From: Anaeramoeba flamelloides
Lineage: Eukaryota > Metamonada > Anaeramoebidae
DNA length: 64,000 nucleotides
Direction of reading: 5' to 3'
NCBI GenBank assembly: GCA_027625915.1
Contig: JANTQA010000063.1
Location: forward strand, 8,203,501 to 8,267,500
In this document: one piece after another, positions 1 to 12,000 of the stretch
Layout: every line of letters starts with the position of its first letter
How positions within the stretch are numbered: the stretch's first letter is position 1
The notes under the pieces: model-generated
Database searches by the model: none
Told to the model about the DNA's origin: nothing
The model's input: the letters and a program-made list of their open reading frames with translations, nothing else
Program-made: the position numbers and the translations under genes

Positions 1-760
1 AATGGCATAGTCAGAATTCTGGCTCTGTCACGAAGGATCCTTAGTTAATCCAAAATATTTTATAGCACAAAAAAAGACCAAACAAATTGATAGAGATCAC
101 AAATTTCAATCCAAATCTTTTGAAAACTCTTTTTGGAAAAGAAAAGGAAAATGAAGCGAATTTTTTATTCCATTTATTATTTAAATAACAGTAATGTTAA
201 AGTAGATTTCTTAGAGTTGAAAAATGGTGTTATGAAATATTCGTAAAGAATAAAAGTTTGAAATAAAAAAAATAATTGAATGATCAGAAAAATAAAAAAA
301 TTAAAAGTATTTCAAAATACACAAATTCAATAAACACTAAATAAAAAAAAAATTCAAAGTATTCTTCATGTCTAAATTCAAATAACTAAAAGAAATAGAA
401 TCAAAGAATCTCAATAATAATTAAAAAAATTCAAAGTTTTTCAATTTCAAAACCTGAAAGATCAAAAGAAAAAAATACTGATTTCTTGTTGGGTATTTCT
501 ACCTGCCTCGATTTCAACAACATGGTCAACCGTTTTCATTACATTAGAAAGGATTTAATTCAATCTGACCCAATCCGTGATTGTTCTAAAACTTATTCTA
601 TTTCAAAAGGAATATTGTTATGGGATTCTTTTTGTTAAATTAACTTATTTTTCTCCATTTCAAAAATCCAAAAAAATAAAAATCAAATTATTATAAAAAA
701 GTGCCCATAATTTTTTTTTTTTTTTATTTTGAAGGGGGGGAATTAATTTCCTCTTACAGC
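1..760. other. AT-rich non-coding stretch
   Basis: No open frame or intron-linked coding segment is apparent. The stretch holds A/T runs and a short G-run near 735. Nothing else is supportable. Confidence 0.5.
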
Positions 761-762
761 CG

Positions 763-925
763 TTAGGTTTTTTTTTTAATTTAAGAAATAAACAGAAAAT
801 TTATTTAATTCTCACTTTATTTCTTAAATTAAAAAAAAAACACCGTTAGGTTTTCCAGAATTTTAAAGAATTGAGTAAAATCTTTGATTTTTCTATATTC
901 TCTTGAATTTTGGAAAAGTGTAGTT
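763..925. repeat. Two adjacent foldback hairpins of the CGTTAGG family
   Basis: Two palindromes sit back to back. The first (about 763-848) pairs a T-run plus AAATAAACAGAAAATT with its complement. The second (about 846-925) pairs GTTAGGTTTTCCAGAATTT with AAATTTTGGAAAAG-like sequence across a short loop. Both carry the flanking word CGTTAGG or its complement. The same two hairpin types recur at 3575-3672, 3870-3965 and 5342-5426, so this is a dispersed foldback family and not a chance palindrome. Confidence 0.65.
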
Positions 926-934
926 AGCTGTTCT

Positions 935-1215
935 CAAGTTTTCTGTTTATTTGTGAAGTGTTTTATAGATTTTCGTTAGGTTTTCTTTGATTTTTCTGTT
1001 TATTTGTGAAGTGTTCTATAGATTTTCGGTTTAGTTTTTTTGAATTTTCTGTTTATTTGTGAAGTGTTCTAGGTTTTTTTTACTTTTTGAAATAAACAGA
1101 AAATTTCAAAAATTTTCGGTTTATTTCAAAAAATAAAAAAAACCCTAACGAAAATCAATAGATTTTACAAATAAAATAGAAAACCTCAAGAAAACATAGG
1201 CACTTGACGGCGCTT
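935..1215. repeat. Composite foldback with tandem sub-repeats
   Basis: The left arm contains three tandem copies of a word close to TTTTCTGTTTATTTGTGAAG, starting near 938, 990 and 1037. The right arm, after about 1140, returns its complement through CCCTAACGAAAATC, ACAAATAAAATAGAAAACC and CATAGGCACTT. The centre is the AAATAAACAGAAAATT / AATTTTCGGTTTATTT hairpin. Closely similar composites occur near 3286-3510 and 59600-59835. Confidence 0.65.
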
Positions 1216-2148
1216 TACGGCACTTACCCGAATTCCTAAATTTTTGTTTAGAAATTTCAATAAAGAATCATAATTCTCTTTATCATTAACAAATGATAAA
1301 ATAAACAATGATTCTTTATTTCGAATAATATTTAAGATCTTATTCTTGTTATTTTTGTTAATTTGAATTATATCTTTAATCCAAATTATTCAATTTTCTT
1401 TATAGAATGGCTAGTCCCATAAAAAATTATCGATATCTTCAGCTGTATCTAGGTTTAAATATTTTTTACATCAATTGCTAAATTTTGTTTTTGTTTTATT
1501 CTTATCAGAAACAAAAAAAGTGCCTTTAAATACAGTTTGAAAAAGGTATGATTGAATTCAAAGTAATAATAAAGATTGGTTTAAAATTAAAAATGGGTGT
1601 AACCACTATTTCTTTTTTTTTTTTTTTTTCAAATATTTCATGGTGATACTTTGTTGATTTTTAGAAATTTCAACATATCAAACTTTTAATTTTAACATTA
1701 ACAAATTACTTTTACTTTTCTCTAAAAAATAATTATTATTTTGAGAAATTTTAAAATAAATTTTTAAATAAACAAAAAAGATACAAATTATGATTTTTTT
1801 TGTTTTTTTCTTACAATAAAAACAAGAATAGAGATCACTTTTAATCAATTTATCGAGTTTTTAATTACAATAATAATGAATTTTCCCATTTAAAAGAATT
1901 GAAAAAATTCAAAAAAAAAATTTTAAAAAATGTGAAAAATGACGAATAATTATTTTTTTTTTCAGGATTTTAAAAAAAAAATACAATAAGAAAACGGATT
2001 TATTGTTAACTATTTTATGTTTTTTTTATAATTTACACATGTATTAAAAATAAATAAATCACTATATTTACTAAGCCATTGATATCATTTTAATGGTTTT
2101 TATTCAAATATAAGAAATATTAGGTCAATCCGGGTTACTAAGGAATAT
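1216..2148. other. AT-rich non-coding stretch
   Basis: Long A and T homopolymers with no convincing gene or repeat boundary. Confidence 0.4.
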
Positions 2149-2697
2149 ATAAATTTCACTTCAAAAATTTTAAAACAGTAAAATGCAATTTTTGAAAAAA
2201 AAAAAAACTAATTTAATCAATTCATCAAAAAAATTCTAAATTAGAAGTCAAATAATTTAAATTTTAACAATGGTTTATAAATTAAAATTCTCGCCATGAA
2301 TAAAAAATAAATAATTATCAATACTAATAAATTATATGTGTGTTAAATTTTTTGAGGATGACAAAATAAAAATATTCATTGGAAATTTGTTTAAAATCCA
2401 TTAGGAATATTGATCTATCAAATGATTTGATACAATCAACTTATTTTTGTTGAGTTCTTCCATTTGGTACAACTCAACTTTACAATAATATCAATCATTC
2501 GAAAAAAAAAATTGATCTTCGAACCAAAGGAGTTACTAAATTTAAAAAATGAAATGAAAAAAAAAACTAAAAGATGAAAAAATAATTTTCATTTTTTTTA
2601 CAAAAAATAAAAATTATTTCCAATTTGAATGAAATTGTATTATTTTGATTGTTTGGGGGATGGTAAATGTGTGGAATTTTTTGAATTCTGGTTTTAA
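2149..2697 (+). mobile_element. TAAAC-type MITE, diverged copy
   Basis: About 550 bp whose interior aligns by eye with the element at 17100-17641. Shared words include AATAATTATCAATACTAATAA, TTAGGAATATTGATC, CAACTCAACTTTA and AACTAAAAGATGAAAAAAT. The right end, read inward, is TAAAACCAGAATTCAAAAAA, which resembles the TAAACTAGATTCCAAAAATT end of the better preserved copies. The left end (TTTCACTTCAAAAATTTTAA) is weaker. No protein is encoded. It is non-autonomous and probably Tc1/mariner-type, inferred from the TA target seen in the copy at 35669. Confidence 0.55.
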
Positions 2698-3285
2698 TTT
2701 GTGTGTTTGTAGGTATTTCTTAATTCAAAATAATTTTGAAATAATTTTTTCACATATTTTAACGATACAATCTGTGAAAAACAGTTCAACCTTAAATTAA
2801 TAATATTCCCAAAATATATTGTTAAAACCCGTAAAAATAAACTTGGGATTAAATTAAATTTTTTACTTGGATTATTTCAAAATTATTATTAGAAACTTAA
2901 TCTTGATTATAATAATGAACTCACAAAAATCCAAAGGTTATATCGTCAATCAATTATTTTTACCATTATTTCTTAATTTCTGTAAATATTATAATCAATC
3001 AAATAAAAAGAATTCAAATTACTAATTAAAATATAAAAAAAAACAATAATAAATATTAACAAATAATTATTTATAAAAATAAACTATTTGTTATTTATAC
3101 TCTAAATAATTGAAGAAACAATTAAATAATCTAATAAATTTCAAGAAAATCCCTAAATTATTATAAAATGAAAAAAAACATCAATTTTTATCTGATCTCC
3201 AAGGATTCGATATCATATGTGAAAAAAGTGATGTCTTAGTATTTTAAGATTTTTTTGGATCATTTTCTATGTGATCGTGTCATCA

Positions 3286-3510
3286 AGTGCATAGGTTTTG
3301 TTATGGTTTTCTGTTTTATCTGTGAAGTTTTCTAGGTTTTTTTTTGCTTTTTAAAATTTATTTTGTGAAGTTTTATAGGGTTTTTTGAGTTTTTCCCAAT
3401 AAACAGAAAATTTTAATAAATTTTCGGTTTATTTCGAAAAATAAAAAAAAAACCTAGAATGAAAATCTCTCGATTTTACAAATAAACAGAAAACTCAAGA
3501 AAACATAATA
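3286..3510. repeat. Composite foldback, CGTTAGG family
   Basis: Starts with AAGTGCATAGGTTTTG and returns through AAACCTAGAATGAAAATC, ACAAATAAACAGAAAACTC and AAGAAAACATAA. The central hairpin is CAATAAACAGAAAATTTTAA / AAATTTTCGGTTTATTTCG. Organisation matches the composites at 935-1215 and 59600-59835. Confidence 0.6.
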
Positions 3511-3574
3511 ACATTTTACCAGAATTTTTGAAATACAAAGAAAATTTTAGAAATTTTCTTTATATTTCTTAAAT

Positions 3575-3672
3575 TAAAAAAAGATAAACGTGGTTTTCCA
3601 GAATACAAAAGAATAGAGTGGAATCAGAGATTTTACGCAATTCTTTTAAATTCTGGAAAACCTAACGAACTG
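3575..3672. repeat. Foldback hairpin, CGTTAGG family
   Basis: Arms GGTTTTCCAGAATACAAAAG and its near-complement CTTTTAAATTCTGGAAAACC flank a loop of about 20 bp and end in CCTAACG. It is nearly the same hairpin as at 5342-5426, where it interrupts a LINE. Confidence 0.6.
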
Positions 3673-3869
3673 CCCAGCCTATGAAAATAATAATAAAATC
3701 TGAACTACTGAATTAGAAAAAAATAATTTTTCACTTATTTTAAATATTAATAATATTAATAATAATATAATATAAAAGATTCAATATCTTATTTAGCTCT
3801 AGTAGATAATAAAACTATTTGTGAATCTTTTTTAAATTTACTAAATTAAAGTTTAGGAATTCGGTAAGT

Positions 3870-3965
3870 GCCTATGTTTTTTTTTTTTTTAATTTGAGAA
3901 ATAAACAGAAAATTAAATAAATTTTCGGTTTATTTCTCTAATTAAAAAAAACCTAACGATGAACA
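3870..3965. repeat. Foldback hairpin, CGTTAGG family
   Basis: Entered through GTAAGTGCCTATG and left through AAAACCTAACG. The arms are TTTGAGAAATAAACAGAAAA and TTTTCGGTTTATTTCTCTAA. It lies just upstream of LINE copy 1. Confidence 0.6.
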
Positions 3966-4004
3966 AGAGGAATTCTAAAACTCCTCCCTTAAATTACAAT
4001 AAAA

Positions 4005-5869
4005 AAAACAAAATAATAATAATTTAAATCAGTAAAAGGATTTCAAAAAATTGAGAATTTAAAATATATTATTAATGAAGGAAATTTCTCTCATATAAAT
4101 CCAATTGAAAATCAAAATTATAAAAAATATCTTATTAAAATTCAAAAAATCTTTAATAATTGGTTAATTAACCATACTAATAATACTATTGAATATATTT
4201 AATAAGATCAATTTTATTTATTCATAAAAAAGGAAATGAAAAAGTAGCTTTAAATTATTAACCAATTTCAATTAATCAAAGTTTACCAAGATTATTTTTA
4301 AAATGTTATATAAACTAATCGAACCTTGTTGGGAATTTATTCATAAAAAACAATTTGGATTTCTAAAAAAATATGATACTCGTATTGCAGTCTTAAATTT
4401 CTTAAATATTTAAAATAAGATAAAATCAAATAATGTAAATAAAAATGATAAAACATATATTATAATGATTGATATAGCAAAATGTTTTGACTCAATCAAT
4501 TAGTTTTAAAATAATAAGAAAAACAATAAAACAATTTATTCTAAATAAAATTATCAAAAATTTTTTATTAAAATATTATCAAGGAAAAGGACTTGGTATA
4601 TTCCAAGGGGATCATTATCTCCTAAATTATTTGCTCATATTTCGCATTTTCTTTTATTAAAAATTATACCTTTAACAAATCATTGTCAAATGTTTACAGA
4701 TGATTTAATCCTAATTATAAAAGGAAATAAAATCCAAATAAATTAAAAAATAAATTCAATATATGAAATTATTATTAAATTTGGATTAAAACCAAATAAA
4801 GATAAAACAGTTATATCAAAAGATTTAAAAAAAAATAAATATTTGTGTATTTATTTAGATAAAATTGCAAATATAGTTTATAATTTAAAAAAATCTAAAG
4901 AAACATATAATAACTGCAAACAATTATTCAATAACAATTCTCTGAATAATAGTTTAAAAATTAGATTATTTAAATCTTTTATATTAAGGAAATTAACATA
5001 TGGATTAGAAATTTTTAATTATCAAATAAAAACGATAAATTATTTAAATTCTTGGATTAATTCATGTATTACGGAAATATACAAAATAAACAGAAATACA
5101 CCAATTCTCATTTACAAAACAGAATTTAAAATTGAAAATATGAAAACTTCAGTAAATAAAACGAAATTTAAATTAAAAAAGAAATTAGTAAATTTATCTC
5201 TTCCTCATTTAGAAAAATTAATAAAATTTAATCAAAGAATAAATAATTAAATCAACTGGTATTCAAAAGATATTATCGAATTAAAAAATGAAATATTTAA
5301 GTACACATTCAATGAGTTGCTGAATTTCAAAAGTTGGAAATGCCGTTAGATTTTCCAAAATTCAAAAGAATAGACTAAAATCAAAGATTTAACTCTATTC
5401 TTTTAAATTTTGGAAAACCTAGACACTCCACAAAATTATTTTACAATAATTAAAAATCAAAATTATTTATTTAAAACTCAAAAATATTTGAGTTATCCGT
5501 CAAGTTCGACAATTCTAAAATTCAGATCGTTTACTAACTGCTTAAATAGATATTACTATGTAATTAATAAAAACCTCAAATAAATTTTGTCCTTTATGTT
5601 CAAATTATGAACAAAAGGAAATTATAGAAAATATTGATCATTTTTTATGGGTCTGTCCTTCCTATGAAAAAGATAGATTAATGTTTTATAACAAATTAAA
5701 AGAAATAAATCTTAATGAACTAATTTCAAATCAAAACAGTTTGAAATTATTTTCATTAATTAATAATCGTGAAATCTATGATTTTGTGCTTAAATTTCTG
5801 AAAGGGAATTTAAGTCTAAGGGCAACTCTAGTCTAATTTACACTTCTTCAATAATAAAAAAAAAAAATA
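4005..5869 (+). mobile_element. LINE-type non-LTR retrotransposon, copy 1, 5'-truncated and decayed
   Basis: Reverse transcriptase signatures are visible on the + strand across several frames. Near 4240 there is a KKG...LNY-x-PISI block, then a QFGF block near 4355. Motif A is MIDIAKCFDS near 4468, motif B is RGSLSPKLFAH near 4605, and motif C is FTDDLILI near 4699. A 135-codon open stretch (4843-5250) is the thumb/connection region. The C-terminal Cys/His knuckle has the pattern CPLC...H...C (about 5590-5662), typical of many LINE ORF2 ends, and the frame then runs to ATLV and a stop near 5836. The 3' end is a short UTR and an A-rich tail. Stops and frame changes show it is dead. A foldback hairpin interrupts it at 5342-5426. 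The 5' end, including any endonuclease, is missing. Confidence 0.85.
5342..5426. repeat. Foldback hairpin inserted in LINE copy 1
   Basis: The arms AGATTTTCCAAAATTCAAAA and TTTTAAATTTTGGAAAACCT form a near-perfect hairpin. In LINE copy 2 the equivalent site reads AGCTGGAAAGTGCAGAAATA without it, so this is an insertion of about 85 bp. It carries the CCGTTAG and CCTAGACACT edges seen on other family members. Confidence 0.7.
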
Positions 5870-5874
5870 ATAAT

Positions 5875-6228
5875 AATTTAAGTTTTTTTACTTAATTTGA
5901 CATTTTTCCAAAAAATATAAAACTTTACCTATGCTCCCAGACGGGAGAGGTTTTTCGTAAGCGGATTTGGGAGTTTTAAGAGCAAAAAATGTGATTTAAT
6001 AACTGAATCTAAATTTTTAGGGGAGAAACAGAAATTCAAAAATTGAAAATAATTTTCAGAAATCAAAACACAAAAACAACCCCAAACATTTTTATTCTAT
6101 CATTGAATCGGATTTTTAGCTCTTAGAATCTTCAAGTCCAATGACAAAAAACCTCTCCCGTCGGGGCGCATATGAAAAGTTTTATAGTTTTAGGAAAAAT
6201 GACAAATTTAGTAAAAAAACTTAAAATA
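5875..6228. mobile_element. Foldback/MITE with about 75-bp inverted termini
   Basis: The left end (AAGTTTTTTTACTTAATTTG, then ACATTTTTCC, then TATAAAACTTT and GACGGGAGAGGTTTTT) is returned in inverted order by the right end (AAAAACCTCTCCCGTCGG, then AAAAGTTTTATAGTTTTAGG, then AAAAAACTT). The inside shows further weaker complementarity. It begins immediately after the A-rich tail of LINE copy 1. No coding capacity. Confidence 0.7.
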
Positions 6229-9062
6229 TTAAGACATCACTTTTTGTGCTGTGATTCGATAAGTATTTCTTGAGATTTTAAAATAATCTTAACGACTACG
6301 TTGGCAATTGAAAATTTGTTGTTTGGTGTGTTTTAAAGAGTATTTGGTGATTAATATATCTCACAAATATTTATTTAGTGAGATCTAAGTATGAAAAAAT
6401 GAATTTTTTTTCAGAAAAATGCATGAATTTTAGATTCCTCGTATCTCAAAATGAAAAAGAATGATCGGAAAAAACAGCTTTTGGAGAAAATTTCTTTCCA
6501 GGTGAAAATTGAAAACCATTTTGACTTGTTGGGGGTTAACTAGTGTTATTTTGTGATCTGTGAGTTAAGATGAAATAGTTTTCTATTTTCTCCCAAAAGG
6601 TCAAAATAGAGAAAATTATCAATTTTGGATGAGAGGTATTTGTTCTTTGAAAAAAAAGACATTTTTTTGATGAAATGGTCCGGTAAATGGTATGGTAGTG
6701 TATTGAATCCACCAAAATTCGCAATTTCCAAAATTATAAAGATCATTTTTTCTTCAACTAACAAACAAATTTTTTTTTTAAAAATAAAAAACTAACTAAT
6801 TTTGCAAATTTAATTTTTAAAAGATCCTTTCATGCAAAATCTCACCAAACATTTCCCACAGCATCTCAACCCAATTATACTTGGCACAACAAATTGAGTT
6901 ATAAAAGAAACGATCCAAACAAAAAAAACTTTATCTAAGAAGTACCCGAAACCTAATATTTTATGTGTTTGACATGGATTGTGTTGTTCCAAAAAACAAT
7001 TCGAGGAGACAATCTCCTCTTAGTCTGGTGGGGAGATTTAATTAAAGGAAAAACAAAAAGAAACAAAAAAAAATAAGCCAAAATCACAACCCCTTTGTAA
7101 TAATCGATACAGCCGTTCCAGAAATACCATGAAAAATTTATAAGAACTCAAATTGATTTTCTATTCTGAAATTTTATTTTGTTCAACAAACCGTAAAAGA
7201 GTTATTAAAGCTCATCATAAACTGTAAAATTTATAATAGAAGATTAAAAATAAGTTATCTATTTTTTGCTTCCTTTGAATTGACAAACAAATCAATAAAA
7301 AAACTTACATTAATGTAGATCTTCATTTTCCAAAATTGTTTTAATCTCAGATTTAAACAATTTAAAAGCAATGATCAAAAAACGCTTTCAAGTTTCCATG
7401 GGTTTCTGTGATTTCTTTTGTTTCTTTGATTTCCATGATTTCTGTAATTTCTTTTCTTGGAAAAATTTAATTTTTGTCTTGGTTTTTACAAAAAAAAAAA
7501 AACTCGAAGGAAGTAAGACAAGTTGAAATTTTGATCTTCTGATCGAAATTGAATTTTCTATTTCTATATGAGAGAAATTGAATTATCTTAGACAACCAAT
7601 TTAGTTGTCTTATAATATTTTCCATTAGGGTTGGGACGGATTAATTGTTTGTGGAGACAATGTAACAATTCAAAGTAACCCAATGTTCAAAAATCATTGA
7701 AAATACAATTATTTAGCTTTAAAGTTTATTATTGAGAGTTTTTTTAATGTTAAATCTTCATGATTATTTTTTTTCATTTTTACCATCCTTAACAAGGTGT
7801 TCGGGTTTACGTATCTCAAAATTTCAATTTCATTTTTCATAAAAAAAATGAACAGAAAATTATTTTTTGATCCAAATTGGAAAATATTTCCAAGATCCTA
7901 ACTTCACTTTTTAAATGAGATTGGGCCAAAAGGTGTTGAGAGAAATTGTTAAATTGCCAATGTAGTCCTTAAAATACCAATGTTTTTTGTTCACACAACA
8001 ATCATCAGAAATTACTAAAAGTGATATTTAATCAAAATAAAAATGGTTGACAAATTTATCTTTTTCCAATTCGATAAAAAAATCCTTACAAAAAATGATT
8101 AGGGATCTTTTGACAGAAAATTTAATTGGGAAAAAATAATGATTTAAAAAATGATTCATATTTCTCAAAAGAAATCATCCAAGTTACTTCTCTGGTTTAA
8201 TTCTATTCTTGTGAAAATAATTATTCTATTGCCTTAAGGAAAAGCAATAAAAAAGGGTTTGAAATGTATTATAGAAAAGGAGAACAACATTCAAAAAATA
8301 TTTAGATTGGAAATTGGCGAACTAAATCTAATTTCATTGGGTAAACCCTTGGAGGAAATTAGCTTTATTTGTGATTTGGATTTATGTTTTCATTTTAGTT
8401 GGAAATGTCCAAAAATACTTTGCAATTTAATTATGTCGATAGCAAAAAAGAAAAAAAAAGAAAATTGATGACACAAATACAAAAGCAGAGAAATTGTTTC
8501 ACTTCGTTTGGTAATTTTTGATTTAATTATACCCCATATAGTCATTTTCTGATAATAAAAAAAAAATTTTTTATTACTCACTTTTGGAGGTAATTTGGAG
8601 TGATGAATCAAAAAAAAACACATCAAGTTCTCTGTCTAATTTCTAATCGAATTATGCACTTTTAAGTTCAAAAAAAGTTTTCGATATCCTCAATTCAGAA
8701 AAAAAAAATTCAACTGTGAAATTCTGATGAACATTGTGAATTTTGCTGTTTGGTTACTGTTTTGTGATCAAGTAGTGATGTAATATATAAGAATTCCTTT
8801 AATTTTTTCTAACCCGCCAAACAACCCAACCAAAATTCTAAGTTTTGGACACTAATTCCTTTTGTAAATTGGATTTTATTGTTATTTGGTGTACTTTATA
8901 AAACTTTTTGAATTTTCGACACATGAAAGGCTTTACTTTATCATTTTTTTTTTAATTGTTTTTTTGATTTTTTGTTTCTGCTTCATTTTCCACAAAAATT
9001 CAGAAAATATTTTTATTTCATTTTTTCCTTGACTTTGAACAAATAGCAAAAATAATTCTTCA
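6229..9062. other. Long intergenic stretch upstream of the ABC transporter
   Basis: No gene is supported. Short palindromes occur (AGACAACCAATTTAGTTGTCT near 7589; GAGGAGACAATCTCCTC near 7003), and a run of TTTCTGTGATTTC-like words occurs near 7400. Small open frames such as 8259-8468 look like chance. The last few hundred bases should contain the transporter promoter, but no defined element is recognised. Confidence 0.4.
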
Positions 9063-12000
9063 ATGTCTTCCAAAAAACTAAGCTTTTCAGAACGCCCCAA
9101 TCCTGAAGCGAAGGCAAATCCCTTTTCAAGGTTATTTTATGGGTGGGTAACGCCGCTTGTAACTTTAGGAAATCGAAAATTTTTAGATCAAGAAGATTTG
9201 TTTTCTTTAAATGATATTGATCGGTGTGATTTTCTCTCGAAAAGGTATAGCCGAGAAATCAAGAATGCGAGGAAAGAGGGTGTGGAAGAGGTCCACACGT
9301 GGGCAGCCAAAAAAATGTTTCTCAAATATTATTTGACTGCATTTTGGCCAAAGTTACTGGCAACAATTGCGCTCTTGGGCTCACCTTTTATTTTGCAATA
9401 CTATTTAGAAGATTTGGAAACCCACAAAGGCTCAAACAACCGAACCTTGTGGTATGTGTTTGGGTTTCTCATAACAGGGTTCTTTTCGTCCTTGGGTGAG
9501 CAGCACCATGTTGGGATTACGATTGACACAGGCCTGCGGCTGCGTGCGACTTTAATTGATCAGATTTTTAAAAAGTCGCTAAAAATCAATCTGAAGGCTT
9601 CGCCGCCAAAAATTGATGTTTCCATGCCAGGCCAAAAAAAAAAGCCTGACGGCAAGCAAAAAAAGAAGGGCAAAGAAAAGGAAAAGAAGAAGGACAAGGA
9701 AAAGGACAAGGTATCAGACAAAAGTAAAGAATCCCCATCGCCACAGGATCCAAACAAAGACAAAAAAAACGGATTTGACAAAAAGATTGATGGCAACGTG
9801 GACAAAATTAAAAAGGTAGACACAAAGGCAAACCCACAAACACTTGGCCTAATTGTAAATCTGATGTCCAACGACACATTTACCTTGATGATAGGAATTA
9901 TCTTTCTCCATCAATTTTGGTCTGGATTAGTAATCTTGGTTGTCTCCATTGTCATGTACATCAAGCTCCTCGGGTGGAGTGGCTTTTTCGGTATTGTGAC
10001 GATGATCTTGCTCTTCCCGATCAATGGCCTGATTATGCAGAAACTCACAAAGTTCTATAGCAACGTAATGCTGCAAGTCGACAGCCGTGTCAAATTGATT
10101 AACGAAATGATCAATGCGATCAAGCTGGTTAAATTGTATGCGTGGGAAAAGCTCTTCAATAAAAAAATTAGCGATGTCAGGGAGACCGAATTAAAGCAGA
10201 TTAAAAACCAGGCCGTCACAAGAGTGTTTATGATTCTTGTTTGGACCTGCCAACCCTTAATTGTTGCGACAATTACCTTTTTGATCTACGTCGGATGGGG
10301 GAACGATCTGAAGGCAAGTATTGTATTTACCGCGATTGCCTTTTTGAACATCATGGGCTTACCGCTAATCTTTGTGCCATATGCCATCGCTGCATATGTG
10401 CAGGGGCTTGTCTCGTGGAAGAGGATCAAGCAATTTTTAAATAGCAAGGAGTTGGGCGAAAGCGAAAGGCAATTACAAAACAACAGGCTCGAAAAGGGCA
10501 AAGAGGACGATTTTAAGGACGAGGACATTATTATCAAAATTAGGGGCGCCTCTTTCAATTGGGAGGGCGTTCGGGAGGAGCAAGAGGAAACCGACATGTA
10601 CGAAATTCTTGAAAGCGAGACCCTTGATGGCATCACTTTGGACATTTTACCACAAATGCTGACAATGGTTGTTGGGCCCGTGGGCAGCGGCAAGTCTGCA
10701 TTACTATCGGCCATTTTGGGGGAGATCCCAAAGACCGGCGGGTCCATCAACGTGAAGGGGTCCATGGCCTATTCGCCACAGGAGCCCTGGATCCAAAATG
10801 CCACCGTGAAGGACAACATTTTACTCTATAACGAGATGAACAACAACAGATATGATAAGGTGATCAAGTGCTGTGCCCTCGAGCCAGATTTAAACATCCT
10901 GCCAGCAGGCGACTTGACTGAAATTGGCGAGAAGGGTGTCAATTTGAGCGGCGGGCAAAAGGCAAGAATTTCATTGGCAAGAACTGTGTACACCGACAAT
11001 AATATCCTCCTATTGGATGATCCATTGAGCGCAGTCGATTCACATGTCGGCAAGCATATTTTTGATAACTGTATCAAGGGAGAGCTCTTGAAAACCAAAA
11101 CAGTAATTCTAGTGACGCATCAATTGCAATACTTACCACAGGCCGACGATATTATCGTCATTAACCAAGGAAAAATCATTGAAAGAGGTACCTATCAGGA
11201 ACTAATGATCAGAGGGTTTGATTTTAATTCAATTGTTGAAAACAATGGAAAGGGCAAGGGCAAACAGGGCGCTGGGAAAATGCAATTAGATTATACGAAC
11301 TTATCGAAAAAAACTGTTGGCGATCAGAAGCAGAAGCTAGTGGACGATTCGAGCTCAGATTCTGATACTTTACTTGATTTAAATCTCCAAAAAACAGACC
11401 GTGGTGAGGAATTTGAATTAGAAGAAAACAAGGAGCCAGTAAATGCATGGATCAATTTAAATGACGATCTGGATTTAATTGAAAAGGAAATTTATACCGT
11501 GATGAATGAAGAAGACATAAGGATAAAAAAGCAGCAACAAATGGACTTAAAGGATAATGCGGGTGCAGTATTAATCGACGAAGAGGCAAGGAAAAGAGGC
11601 GCTGTTAAATGGAAATATTACAAATTCTACATTATCGCAGCAGGCGGGATTTTCATTGGGTTTTTGGTCTTCTTTGGATCCTTTTTATCGATTTTCTCTT
11701 CGCTCTTTAATCAATATTGGCTCGCCATTTGGATCGATGAGGATACCCTGCCTAATAAATCAACCGCATGGTTTTTGACCATATACATTCTGATTGGGGC
11801 TTTCCGAATTGCGATCGAGACGGTGAAGGGGATCATTATGGCATTTGGATCTGTGAAGGCATCGAGAAATATCCATAATTCGGTCTTAAACCGTATTATG
11901 AAGGCGCCCATGAGCTTTTTTGATACAACGCCAGCAGGGAGGATCTTGAACAGGTTTAATAAGGATCAATTTGATTGTGATATCATGATCTTCCCCCACA

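Noticed and set aside
8259-8468. 69-codon + frame upstream of the ABC gene
   Set aside because: Mixed composition ending in a Lys run; no domain, no splice partner, probably chance.
9560-9877. 105-codon minus frame inside the ABC gene
   Set aside because: Antisense shadow of the Lys-rich insertion; no independent signal.
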